In this document: positions 9,114 through 17,030 of the stretch, piece by piece
Position numbering within the stretch: the stretch's first letter is position 1
How the letters are laid out: every line of letters begins with the position of its first letter
DNA from: Micromonospora sp. C31
GTDB lineage: Bacteria > Actinomycetota > Actinomycetes > Mycobacteriales > Micromonosporaceae
Assembly (NCBI RefSeq): GCF_018070575.1
Contig: NZ_JAGPXN010000001.1
Location: forward strand, 372,001 to 436,000
DNA length: 64,000 nt
Direction: 5' to 3'
Translations under genes and position numbers: made by a program
The notes under the pieces: generated by a model
Seen by the model: the letters and a program-made list of their open reading frames with translations, nothing else
What the model was told of the DNA's origin: nothing
Database searches by the model: none

Positions 9114-12100
9114 GGCGTCTCCGGACGACGGGTGGTCGGCGGCTCGACCACCTGGCGGCCCTGTCCGGACACCGGGCAGCTCGTCCGCACCGGGCAGACC
9201 CGGCACTTCGAGTTGGCGACGGCGGCGAAGGTGGCGGCAGCCATCGTATCGGCGGTACGCCGCACCAGCGCGGTCGCCCAACCGGCCTCGGGGCCCTCCC
9301 CGGCCGGCGGCTGGCTCTGCTCCTTCGCGTCCTTCGCGCCGGTGCCGAGCTGCACCAGGGCCGCCCCGCCGGACTCCTCGCCGAAGCCGGCGAAGGCGCC
9401 CGCCTCCACCGCCGCCTGGTAGGCGCCGAGCTGCGGGTGCTCGGCGAGGTCGTGGGCCGTGACGGCGGTGGACTTGCCGGTCTTCAGGTCGATCACCACC
9501 AGCCGGCCGTCCTCGTCGACCTCCAGCCGGTCCACCCGGCCGACCAGCTCGACCGGCCGCTGCGGGTCGTCGAGGCGTACCGCGAACTCGTGCTCGATGG
9601 CGAGCAGCCGGCGCGGGTTCGCAGCCAGCCAGCGCAGCAGTTTGTCGACCATCGCCTCGGCGCGGCTGCGCTCCGGCCCGACCATCCAGCGGGCGGCCAG
9701 CTCGATCGCGTCGAACCGGGCGGCGACGTAGTCCAGCAGCGCGCCCCGGTCGGCGCTGGCGTCCTCGGCGAGCATCGCGGCGGCGTGCACCAGGTTGCCG
9801 ACGCCCTGGGCGGCGCTGGCCGGCGGGCTGCCGCCGTGCCGCTCCAGCAGCCAGCGCAGGCTGCACCGCAGCGCGCTCTCCATCGCCGACGGGGTGACCC
9901 GGACCGACGCCCCCTCGTCGACCAGCGGGCGGTCGTCGGAGAGCTGCCGCAGCCCCCACCAGTCGTCCGGGTGCGCGCCGGCCACCCCGGTGGCGGCGAG
10001 CCGGGCCAGCTCGGCAGCCGCCGCCTGCCGCCGGGCGTAGGGCGCAGCGGGGTCGCTGACGGCCGTACGCAGCTCCGCCACCAGCGCCGGCAGGGTCAGC
10101 GCCCGGGGCGGCCGGCTCACCGGCAGCGCGCCCGGTCGGTCCGGTTCCTCCCCGCCCTCAGTCGACGCAGGGCCGCCGTCCGGGGGTGCCGGGCCGTCGC
10201 CCGGGGCGGTCGGATCGGGTGGGCCTTCCGGGGCGGTCGGATCCGGTGGGTCGTCCGGGGCGGTCGGATCGGTCGGGCCCAGCTCGTAGAGGAAGCGGCT
10301 CGGCTGCTCCTCGTGGTCGTCGCCGCCCACCGCGGCGGAGGCGACCGCGCTGACCAGCAGCCGCCGCCGGGCCCGGGTGACCGCCACGTGGAACAGTCGG
10401 CGCTCCTCGTCGAGCAGCGCCGAGGTCTGCCCGACCAGGGCGGCCACCGCGCCGGCCCCGGCCGTCCGGCCGGCGAGCACGTCGACCAGCCGCTCCGAGC
10501 CGAGCAGGCTGCCGCGCAGCCGCAGGTCGGGCCAGACGCCCTCCTGCACCCCGGCGACCGCCACGAGATCCCACTCCAGTCCCTTGGCGGCGTGGGCGGT
10601 GAGCAGCCGCACCGCCTCCCCCCGGTCGGCGGTCGGGGCGAGGGTGTCGGCCGGCAGGTCCTGGGCGAGGACGTGGTCGAGAAAGACCTCCGTACGCGCG
10701 CCGGGCAGCCGGTCGGTGAACCGGGCCGCCGCGTCGAAGAGCACCATCACGGCGTCGAGGTCACGGTCGGCCGCCTCGGCGCGGCGGCGCCGCGCGACGT
10801 CACCCTCGCCGGCCACCGTCTGGCCGCGGCCGGTCGCCGCGGACCACAGCTCGGCGAGCCCGCTGGCCTGCCAGACCGCCCAGAGCACGTCCTCCGCCGT
10901 GGCCCCGGGCCGCGCGGCGGCCTCCCGGGCGACGGCCAGCAGGCCGGCCACCGTCTGCGCGGGCTCCGCCCAGTGCCGCTCGATCCCGGCCAGCTCGGCC
11001 GGGTCGCGCAGCGCCTCCACGATCAGCTCGCCGGAGGGCCGCCGGTCGCCGCCGGCCAGGGCCAGGGCCCGCAGCCCCTGCCGCAGCCGCCGCTCGGCCA
11101 GCGGATCGGCGCCGCCGAGCGGCGAGTGCAGCAGGGCGACGGCTGCCTCCTCGTCGAGCCGCTCGGGCTCCAGGGCGCAGCGCAGCAGGAGCAGCAGCGG
11201 CGCGACCGCCGGTTGCAGGTGCAGCGGCAGGTCCTCGCCGTGCACGACGGTGGGCACCCCGGCGGCGTGCAGGGCGCGTTGCAGCGAGGGCAGTTGCCGC
11301 CCGGTGGAGCGCACCAGCACGGCCATCTCCGACCAGGGCACGCCGCCGAGCAGGTGCGCCTCGCGCAGCGCGTGCGCCAGCCAGGCCGCCTCGCTGGTGG
11401 CCGAGCGGAACGTGCGTATCTCGACCGCGCCGGGCGGCGCGTCGGGCAGCGGGTGCAGCCGGCGGTGCGCCGCCGGGCCGCGCAGCCGCCGCGCCAGCCG
11501 GCCCGACGCGGCGAGCAGCCGGGGACCGGCCCGGTAGGAGGTGGTGAGCACCACCTGCGCCGCGGGTGCCCCGGAGGCGGTGCGGAAGCGGTGCGGGAAG
11601 GTGGCCACTCCCGCCGGGTCCGCGCCCCGGAACGCGTACGTGGAGGAATCCGGGTCGGCGAACGCGACCAGTGGCTTGCCGCCCCCCGCCACCGTCGCGA
11701 GCAGGTCCTGCTGGGCCGGGTCGGTGTCGGCCAGTTCGTCGACGTAGACGTACGCCAGCCGCCGGCGCTCGGCCGCGAGCAGCTCGGGGTCGTCGAGCAG
11801 CATCCCGGTGGCGGCACGGACCAGCTCGGCCGGGTCGTACGCGACGGAACCGCGGTTGCTGACGTCACGCAGGGCGAGCACGGCCACGTATTCCCGCAGG
11901 AAGCGCGCGGCGGCGGGCCAGTCGGCGCGACCGAGCTTCTCGCCCAGCCGGGCCAGTTCGAGGGGGCCCACGCCCCGCTCGGCGGCGCGCATCAGCAGGT
12001 CGCGCAGCTGCGCCGCGAAGGCCCGGGTGCGCAGCGCGGGACGCAGGTCCTCCGGCCAGCCGACCGGGTCGTCGTCGGGTTCCTCGCCGACCACGTCGAG

Positions 12101-12718
12101 CAGTTCGCGGATGATCAGATCCTGCTCCGGGCCGGTGAGCAGCCGGGGAGACGGCTCTCCGCGCTCGGCCGCAGCCCGGCGCAGCAGCCCGAAGGCGTAC
12201 GCCGGAAGGGTGCGCACCAGCGGCTCGCGCAGCACGCGGTGCCCGCCCTCGGCGACCCGGGCCTCGATCCGCTGGCGCAGCGCGGTGGCGCCCCGGCGGC
12301 TGAAGGTGAGCACCAGGATCCGTTCCGGGTCGACGCCCTCGGTCACCCGGGCGGCGACCGCCTCGACCAGCGTGGCGGTCTTGCCCGTGCCCGGGCCGCC
12401 GAGCACCAGCATCGGCCCGTCGGTGTGTGCCACGATCTCGGCCTGGCGCGGATCGGTCAGCCGCGCCGCCCCACGCCCCACACCCCGGCCGGCCGACCCC
12501 CCGGAGCGCTCACTCCCAACCGCCGCCTCCTCGGAGCGCCGCTCACCCCCGGCCGCCTCCTCGGAGCGCCGCTCACCCCCGGCCGCCTCCTCGGAGCGCC
12601 GCTCACCCCCGGCCGGCCCCTCGGACCGACCGTCCCCCCGGGCCGGCCCGCCGGGCCGCTGGTCCCCCCGGACCGCCTCGGCAGGCCGGCGCACCAGCCG
12701 GTACGCCTGCATCCGCAC
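9110..12718 (-). CDS. adnA: AdnA-like UvrD-family helicase-nuclease
   Basis: 1202-residue SF1 helicase with C-terminal RecB-like nuclease, first subunit of the AdnAB complex. Walker A GGPGTGKT is at residues 107-114, motif II is YVYVDELADTD, and the nuclease has GRVDRLEVDEDG with VIDLKTGKS. Cysteines in ALRCSLRW and CRVCPVRTSC fit an iron-sulfur staple as in AddB-type nucleases. Two low-complexity insertions are odd: a repeat-rich stretch (residues about 14-85) between the first strand MQAYRLVRRP and LTDPRQAEIVAH, and a nine-residue repeat (DPTAPxxPP) before the nuclease domain. The start is GTG 12718 or ATG 12712. Confidence 0.9.
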   Translation of the reverse strand: MRMQAYRLVRRPAEAVRGDQRPGGPARGDGRSEGPAGGERRSEEAAGGERRSEEAAGGERRSEEAAVGSERSGGSAGRGVGRGAARLTDPRQAEIVAHTDGPMLVLGGPGTGKTATLVEAVAARVTEGVDPERILVLTFSRRGATALRQRIEARVAEGGHRVLREPLVRTLPAYAFGLLRRAAAERGEPSPRLLTGPEQDLIIRELLDVVGEEPDDDPVGWPEDLRPALRTRAFAAQLRDLLMRAAERGVGPLELARLGEKLGRADWPAAARFLREYVAVLALRDVSNRGSVAYDPAELVRAATGMLLDDPELLAAERRRLAYVYVDELADTDPAQQDLLATVAGGGKPLVAFADPDSSTYAFRGADPAGVATFPHRFRTASGAPAAQVVLTTSYRAGPRLLAASGRLARRLRGPAAHRRLHPLPDAPPGAVEIRTFRSATSEAAWLAHALREAHLLGGVPWSEMAVLVRSTGRQLPSLQRALHAAGVPTVVHGEDLPLHLQPAVAPLLLLLRCALEPERLDEEAAVALLHSPLGGADPLAERRLRQGLRALALAGGDRRPSGELIVEALRDPAELAGIERHWAEPAQTVAGLLAVAREAAARPGATAEDVLWAVWQASGLAELWSAATGRGQTVAGEGDVARRRRAEAADRDLDAVMVLFDAAARFTDRLPGARTEVFLDHVLAQDLPADTLAPTADRGEAVRLLTAHAAKGLEWDLVAVAGVQEGVWPDLRLRGSLLGSERLVDVLAGRTAGAGAVAALVGQTSALLDEERRLFHVAVTRARRRLLVSAVASAAVGGDDHEEQPSRFLYELGPTDPTAPDDPPDPTAPEGPPDPTAPGDGPAPPDGGPASTEGGEEPDRPGALPVSRPPRALTLPALVAELRTAVSDPAAPYARRQAAAAELARLAATGVAGAHPDDWWGLRQLSDDRPLVDEGASVRVTPSAMESALRCSLRWLLERHGGSPPASAAQGVGNLVHAAAMLAEDASADRGALLDYVAARFDAIELAARWMVGPERSRAEAMVDKLLRWLAANPRRLLAIEHEFAVRLDDPQRPVELVGRVDRLEVDEDGRLVVIDLKTGKSTAVTAHDLAEHPQLGAYQAAVEAGAFAGFGEESGGAALVQLGTGAKDAKEQSQPPAGEGPEAGWATALVRRTADTMAAATFAAVANSKCRVCPVRTSCPVSGQGRQVVEPPTTRRPETP
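10201..10281. repeat. 27-bp tandem repeat, three copies, within adnA
   Basis: The unit beginning CCGGGGCGGTCGGATC recurs at 10201, 10228 and 10255, a 27-base period, and encodes DPTAPxxPP nonapeptides in the linker between the AdnA motor and nuclease domains. An in-frame unit length is expected for a length-variable linker. Confidence 0.8.
12525..12614. repeat. 30-bp tandem repeat, three copies, in the 5' part of adnA
   Basis: Three near-perfect 30-base units (12525, 12555, 12585), each containing CTCCTCGGAGCGCCGCTC, with decayed copies on both sides. They encode a decapeptide built on ERRSEEAAGG, giving an acidic/basic disordered segment inserted between the first strand of AdnA and its Q-motif. 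Confidence 0.85.
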
Positions 12719-12923
12719 ATCCCACCACGCCGGTACGACACCCCCACCCCGCCACCCCGCCCGGCCCTTCCCCGGAGGAGGAACCGGCGTCGATCATGAG
12801 GTCGGCCGCGGGGACCGCCCCTTTCGTTCCCGCCAACCTCATGCTCGACGCGCAGAGGCGCGGCGCGGCGGGCACCGGAGGGGCCGGGGCGGGTGGCCGG
12901 GACACGGCCGGGGCGGGGTCAGC

Positions 12924-13469
12924 TCAGGTCAGGTGGAGTTCCAGGGCGTCCAGGGCGGCGGGGACCGTGTCGGTCACGATGAGCAGGCCCAGGCCGGCGG
13001 GCTTGAGGAAGGTCTGGTCGGCCAGCGCGCCCAGCCAGTCGAGGACCGGACGGTAGAAGCCGTCGGTGTCGACCAGCGCCATCGGCTTGGCGTGCAGGGC
13101 AAGGGTGGCGGTCGTCCAGACCTCGAACAGCTCGTCGAGGGTGCCGAGCCCGCCCGGCAGGGTGAGGAACGCGTCCGACTTGTCGATCATCACGGTCTTG
13201 CGGCTGGCCATCGAGTCGGTGACGAGCAACTCGTCCGAGGCCAGGTCGGCGACCTCCAGGTCGACCAGCGTCTGTGGGATCACCCCGACCGTCCGGCCGC
13301 CGGCGGCCCGCGCCCCGTCCGCCAGCGCGCCCATCATGCCGACGCACCCGCCGCCGCTGACCAGGGTGTGCCCGCGCCGGGCGATCTCCGCGCCCGTCTC
13401 GGCCGCGAGGTCCAGCCAGCGCTGGTCGAGCGTACGGGAGGAGGCGCAGAACACGCAGATCGCCGCCAT
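12924..13469 (-). CDS. LOG-family protein (TIGR00730), cytokinin riboside 5'-monophosphate phosphoribohydrolase-like
   Basis: 181-residue LOG-family protein. It shows the family signatures SGGGCVGMMG, MASRKTVM and PGGLGTLDELFE, the last being the PGGxGTxxE active-site motif. Family members hydrolyse nucleoside 5'-monophosphates to base and ribose 5-phosphate. The stop of the neighbouring second LOG gene ends two bases before this ATG (one-base gap), so the two paralogues are one transcript. There is no clear gene in the 205 bases between this gene and adnA. Confidence 0.92.
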   Translation of the reverse strand: MAAICVFCASSRTLDQRWLDLAAETGAEIARRGHTLVSGGGCVGMMGALADGARAAGGRTVGVIPQTLVDLEVADLASDELLVTDSMASRKTVMIDKSDAFLTLPGGLGTLDELFEVWTTATLALHAKPMALVDTDGFYRPVLDWLGALADQTFLKPAGLGLLIVTDTVPAALDALELHLT

Positions 13470-13470
13470 G

Positions 13471-14331
13471 TCAGCGCTCCCGGTTCTCGTTGCCCGCCTC
13501 GGCGGCGGCCTGCTGGTCGGCGGCGGTGACGGCGACGGCCTCCTCGCGGACCGCCTCCTGCTCGACGTTGAGGGCGGCCTCGGCCTCCACGATGTGCCGG
13601 ACGGCCGCGTCGACGTCGTCGGTCACGCGGATCAGGTCCAGGTCGACCGGACCGATCTTGCCGTCGGCTGCCATCGTGCCGCGCAGCCAGTCGAGCAGGC
13701 CGCTCCAGTAGTCCGCGCCCATCAGCACCACGGGAAAGCGGGTGACCTTGCCCGTCTGCACCAGGGTCAGCGCCTCGAAGAGTTCGTCCATGGTGCCGAA
13801 CCCGCCGGGCAGCACGACGAACGCCTGGGCGTACTTCACGAACATGGTCTTGCGGGCGAAGAAGTAGCGGAAGTCGATGGCCAGGTCGACCCAGTCGTTG
13901 AGGCCCTGCTCGAAGGGAAGCTCGATGCCGAGACCGACCGACAGTCCGCCGGCCTCGCTGGCGCCCCGGTTGGCCGCCTCCATCACGCCCGGGCCGCCGC
14001 CGGTGATCACCGCGTAGCCCGCCCGGGCCAGGGCGGCGCCCAGCGCCTCGGCCAGCTGGCACTCCGGGCTCTCGGGCCGGCTGCGGGCGGAGCCGAACAC
14101 GCTGACCGCCGGGGGCAGGTCGGCGAGGGTGTCGAACCCCTCGACGAACTCGGAGAGTATGCGCAGCGCCCGCCAGGCGTCCTTCGTCTTCCAGTCGCCG
14201 CGCCCCCGCGAGTCGAGCAGGCGCTGATCGGCGGTGCTGCTCGTGATCGCCTGACGCCGCAGCGTCACGGCCCCGCGGTGCCGTTCCTGTCCCGACTGGC
14301 GGCCGGCCTCCCGCCCGTTGCTCTGACCCAT
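13471..14331 (-). CDS. LOG-family protein (TIGR00730), longer paralogue
   Basis: 286-residue LOG-family protein of the type that resembles mycobacterial Rv1205. Motifs: VFGSAR, ITGGGPGVMEAANRG, FARKTMFVKY and LPGGFGTMDELFE. The N-terminal 80 residues (ending DWKTKDAWRALRILSEF) and a C-terminal acidic tail (VEQEAVREEA) distinguish it from the short paralogue downstream. ATG 14331 (MGQSNG) is preferred over an upstream start at 14442 because the extra 37 residues are basic and non-conserved in character. Adjacent dapE/dapD recall the Mycobacterium tuberculosis Rv1201c-Rv1205 neighbourhood. Confidence 0.9.
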   Translation of the reverse strand: MGQSNGREAGRQSGQERHRGAVTLRRQAITSSTADQRLLDSRGRGDWKTKDAWRALRILSEFVEGFDTLADLPPAVSVFGSARSRPESPECQLAEALGAALARAGYAVITGGGPGVMEAANRGASEAGGLSVGLGIELPFEQGLNDWVDLAIDFRYFFARKTMFVKYAQAFVVLPGGFGTMDELFEALTLVQTGKVTRFPVVLMGADYWSGLLDWLRGTMAADGKIGPVDLDLIRVTDDVDAAVRHIVEAEAALNVEQEAVREEAVAVTAADQQAAAEAGNENRER

Positions 14332-14474
14332 GGGAGCCACCGTAGTGGAGCGGCACCCGCCAGGTGCGGGCACCGCGAGCCGGGCGCCCGGGTGGAGACG
14401 GATCCGACGACGCCTTGAAAAGAAATTCCGGATCTTGGGCAACTAATTCGGTCGCACCGACGTCTTACTATTCA

Positions 14475-14487
14475 CATACCGGGTATG
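14475..14487. promoter_or_regulatory. Palindromic operator candidate CATACCGGGTATG
   Basis: Thirteen-base palindrome with six-base arms (CATACC/GGTATG), lying 33 bases before the GTG of the downstream small gene and just after a TACTAT that could be a -10 box. The identical 13-mer recurs at 20421-20433. Recurrence in two promoter regions suggests one regulator binds both. Confidence 0.5.
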
Positions 14488-14519
14488 CCCCGGCACGCGC
14501 CTTCGGGGGAGGAGTCAGC

Positions 14520-14681
14520 GTGATCAGCAACAGCGAGATGATCCGGATCCGGCGGCAGATGCAGCGCCGCATCCGCGACGTGGTGGCCGAGCGCCGCCGC
14601 GCCCGCCTGATGGAACCGTCCACCGATCAGGGCGGCCAGACCGACGCCCGGCCCACCACCGACGCGTCCACCACCGTCTGA
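14520..14681 (+). CDS. Small basic protein of unknown function
   Basis: 53-residue protein starting VISNSEMIRIRRQMQRR, with a strongly basic amphipathic helix (residues 7-32) and a polar tail. GGGGGAGGA lies eight bases before the GTG, which decides the start over the longer in-frame ORF from 14364. A perfect hairpin terminator follows 23 bases after the stop, so this is a complete single-gene unit. No known domain; the arginine-rich helix could contact nucleic acid or ribosome, but that is inference. Confidence 0.65.
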   Translation: MISNSEMIRIRRQMQRRIRDVVAERRRARLMEPSTDQGGQTDARPTTDASTTV

Positions 14682-14704
14682 CCCGCACCGGCAGCACCGT
14701 GCAC

Positions 14705-14736
14705 GGAAGGTCCGCGTCGCCCGACGCGGACCTTCC
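14705..14736. terminator. Perfect hairpin terminator between convergent genes
   Basis: Fifteen-base arms beginning GGAAGGTCCGCGTCG with a two-base loop, between the small plus-strand gene and the 3' end of dapE. A perfect stem between convergent genes fits a bidirectional intrinsic terminator, although there is no U-tract. Confidence 0.75.
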
Positions 14737-14829
14737 CTGCACCTAGGGGAACGCCGGTGGCGCCCTGGGCGCCCCGCCGTCGTGCGTGGGGCCTCGCGTG
14801 CACGCGGGGGAACGCCCCGCCCCGGGTCG

Positions 14830-15903
14830 TCAGTCGGAGGCGAGCCAGCGGTGCAGCGTGGCGGCGCCGTCCCGGATCTTGCTGATCTCGACGTGCTCGT
14901 CCGGGTGGTGGGCAAGGTTCGGATCGCCGGGGCCGAAGTTCAGCGCCGGAACGCCCATCGCGGCGAACCGTGCCACGTCCGTCCAGCCGAGCTTGCCGAT
15001 CGGCGCGGCGCCCACCGCCGCCAGGAACTCCTGGGCGGGTGCCGCCGCCAGCCCGGGCGGGGCACCGGCGGCCGAGTCCGTGACCCGCACCTCGAAGCCG
15101 GCGAAGACCTCGCGCAGGTGCGCCTCGGCCTCGGCCGGGGTCCGGTCCGGCGCGAACCGGTAGTTGACCTCGACCTCGCACCGGTCGGGCACCACATTGC
15201 CCGCCACGCCGCCGTGGATGCGGACGGCGTTCATCCCCTCCCGGTAGTCGCAGCCGTCGATGGTGACCCGTCGGGCCTCGTAGGCGGCCAGCCGGTCGAG
15301 CACCTCGCCGGCCGCGTGGATCGCGTTCACGCCGTGCCAGGATCGGGCCGAGTGGGCGCGTACGCCGGTGGTGGTGACCACCGAGCGCATGGTGCCCTGG
15401 CACCCGGCCTCGACGATGCCGTACGTCGGCTCCAGCAGCACCGCGAAGTCCGCCTCCAGCCACTCCGGGTGCGCCTCGGCGACCAGGAAGAGGCCGTTGT
15501 ACTTCGACTCGATCTCCTCCGCCTCGTAGAAGAAGTACGTCACGTCGTAGCGCGGGTCGGGCAGGTGCACGGCCAGGTGCAGCGCGTACGCCACCCCGGA
15601 CTTCATGTCGGAGGTGCCGCAGCCGTACATCAGGTCGTCGCGCATGGTCGACGGGAAGTTGTTGTTCAGCGGCACCGTGTCCAGATGACCGGCGAGCACC
15701 ACCCGCTGGTCGCGGCCCAGGTCGGTCCGGGCCATCACCGTGTTGCCGTGCCGGTACGTGGTCAGGTGCGGTACGCCCCGCAGCACCTCCTCCACGCAGT
15801 CGGCGATCACCTTCTCGTTGAGGGACACGGACTCCATGTCGACCAGCGCGCGGGTCAGCGCCACCGGATCGGCCAGGACCTCGGGGGTCAGCGGGTTCTC
15901 CAT
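14830..15903 (-). CDS. dapE: Succinyl-diaminopimelate desuccinylase
   Basis: 357-residue M20-family dizinc hydrolase that converts N-succinyl-LL-2,6-diaminopimelate to LL-diaminopimelate plus succinate in lysine and peptidoglycan synthesis. Metal and catalytic motifs are visible: [27 protein letters not shown] (catalytic and bridging glutamates), LLEPTYG and [12 protein letters not shown] 15903 gives the normal family length; upstream sequence in the same frame is antisense to dapD. Divergently transcribed from dapD across 118 bases. Confidence 0.95.
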   Translation of the reverse strand: MENPLTPEVLADPVALTRALVDMESVSLNEKVIADCVEEVLRGVPHLTTYRHGNTVMARTDLGRDQRVVLAGHLDTVPLNNNFPSTMRDDLMYGCGTSDMKSGVAYALHLAVHLPDPRYDVTYFFYEAEEIESKYNGLFLVAEAHPEWLEADFAVLLEPTYGIVEAGCQGTMRSVVTTTGVRAHSARSWHGVNAIHAAGEVLDRLAAYEARRVTIDGCDYREGMNAVRIHGGVAGNVVPDRCEVEVNYRFAPDRTPAEAEAHLREVFAGFEVRVTDSAAGAPPGLAAAPAQEFLAAVGAAPIGKLGWTDVARFAAMGVPALNFGPGDPNLAHHPDEHVEISKIRDGAATLHRWLASD

Positions 15904-15930
15904 GGTTCGCACGGTACCGTCAGATCCGGC

Positions 15931-16025
15931 GAGCGCGAGGAGTGAGCTTTCCCGGGTGGCCCGCGTGGGACGCGGGGCGCGCAGGGCTCGCCGGCCCGCA
16001 GCACGAACGAGAGGTGAATCAGTGA
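15931..16025 (+). repeat. Divergent copy of the coupling cassette upstream of dapD
   Basis: GAGCGCGAGGAGTGAGC (15931-15947) matches the left part of the cassette at 1801-1922. CCCGCAG...CGAACG.GAGGTG ending at the GTGA of dapD (16022-16025) matches its right part. The middle is longer and different, and the initiating GTG of the mini-ORF is GCG here, so this copy has no mini-ORF. It supplies the ribosome binding site of dapD. Confidence 0.65.
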
Positions 16026-16978
16026 CGTCCGAATCCGCCTGGGGCATCGGCCTGGCCACCGTTACCGCGGACGACCAGGTGCTCGACACCTGGTACCCGA
16101 CCGGCAAGCTGGGCCTCGGCGAGCTGCCGCTGGTCGCCGGCGAGGACGAGGCGGACGTGCTGGACCTGCCGCCGGGGGCGGTCGGCGACCGGGCGCTGCC
16201 CGGGCTGCGTACCGTCCAGGTGGTCACCGTGATCGGCTCGCTGGACGAGCCGATCAAAGACGCCGCCGACGCGTACCTGCGGCTGCACCTGCTCTCCCAC
16301 CGCCTGGTGCGGCCCAACGAGCTCAACCTCGACGGCATCTTCGGCAAGTTGGCGAACGTGGCCTGGACCTCCGCCGGGCCGTGCCCCCCGGAGCGGGTCG
16401 ACGAGCTGCGGGTCATCGAGCGGGCCGCCGGCCGCCACCTGGCCGTGTACGGGGTGGACAAGTTCCCCCGGATGACCGACTACGTGGTGCCGTCGGGCGT
16501 GCGGATCGCCGACGCCGACCGGGTGCGGCTCGGCGCACACCTTGCCTCTGGCACCACGGTCATGCACGAGGGCTTCTGCAACTTCAACGCCGGCACGCTC
16601 GGCACCTCGATGGTCGAGGGGCGGATCGTGCAGGGCGTGGTGGTCGGCGACGGCTCCGACATCGGCGGTGGCGCATCGATCATGGGCACCCTCTCCGGTG
16701 GCGGCACCGACAAGGTCCGCATCGGCGAGCGCAGCCTGATCGGCGCGAACGCCGGCGTGGGCATCTCGCTCGGCGACGACTGCATGGTGGAGGCCGGCTG
16801 CTACATCACGGCCGCCTCCAAGATCACTCTGCCGGACGGGCGGGTGGTCAAGGCCCGCGAGCTGTCCGGGGTGGACAATTTGCTGTTCTGGCGCAACTCG
16901 GTCACCGGTGCGCTGGAGGCGAAGCAGCGCAGCGGCCGGGGCATCGAGCTGAACGCCGCGCTGCACGCCAACGACTGA
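16022..16978 (+). CDS. dapD: 2,3,4,5-Tetrahydropyridine-2,6-dicarboxylate N-succinyltransferase
   Basis: 318-residue actinobacterial-type DapD, which succinylates tetrahydrodipicolinate using succinyl-CoA. The central part shows left-handed beta-helix hexapeptide repeats (for example [21 protein letters not shown] and the following turns), preceded by the conserved [19 protein letters not shown]. The GTG at 16022 has GAGAGGTG eight bases upstream and is preferred over the long upstream extension, which overlaps dapE antisense. It is the partner of divergent dapE, and dapC lies 10 kb away in this window. Confidence 0.95.
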   Translation: MTSESAWGIGLATVTADDQVLDTWYPTGKLGLGELPLVAGEDEADVLDLPPGAVGDRALPGLRTVQVVTVIGSLDEPIKDAADAYLRLHLLSHRLVRPNELNLDGIFGKLANVAWTSAGPCPPERVDELRVIERAAGRHLAVYGVDKFPRMTDYVVPSGVRIADADRVRLGAHLASGTTVMHEGFCNFNAGTLGTSMVEGRIVQGVVVGDGSDIGGGASIMGTLSGGGTDKVRIGERSLIGANAGVGISLGDDCMVEAGCYITAASKITLPDGRVVKARELSGVDNLLFWRNSVTGALEAKQRSGRGIELNAALHAND

Positions 16979-16984
16979 CGGTCG

Positions 16985-17024
16985 CCCCCGTCGGGCCCGC
17001 GGTCGGCCGCGGACCCGACGGGGG
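16985..17024. terminator. Hairpin terminator between dapD and the subtilase
   Basis: Inverted repeat with arms starting CCCCCGTCGGG and continuing CCGCGG after one mismatch, four-base loop TCGG. It lies between the convergent dapD and subtilase stops and is likely bidirectional. Confidence 0.75.
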
Positions 17025-17030
17025 TACGCC

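Noticed and set aside
12525..12614. Short regular repeats suggesting a CRISPR array
   Set aside because: Units are contiguous without spacers, are in frame with adnA and lack cas genes.
9437..12799. 1120-codon plus-strand ORF opposite adnA
   Set aside because: Shadow of adnA with His/Arg/Gln bias and no recognisable domains.
12796..12843. Short inverted repeat CATGAGGT...ACCTCATG between adnA and the LOG gene
   Set aside because: Eight-base arms with a long spacer are expected by chance at this GC content; no gene context supports it.
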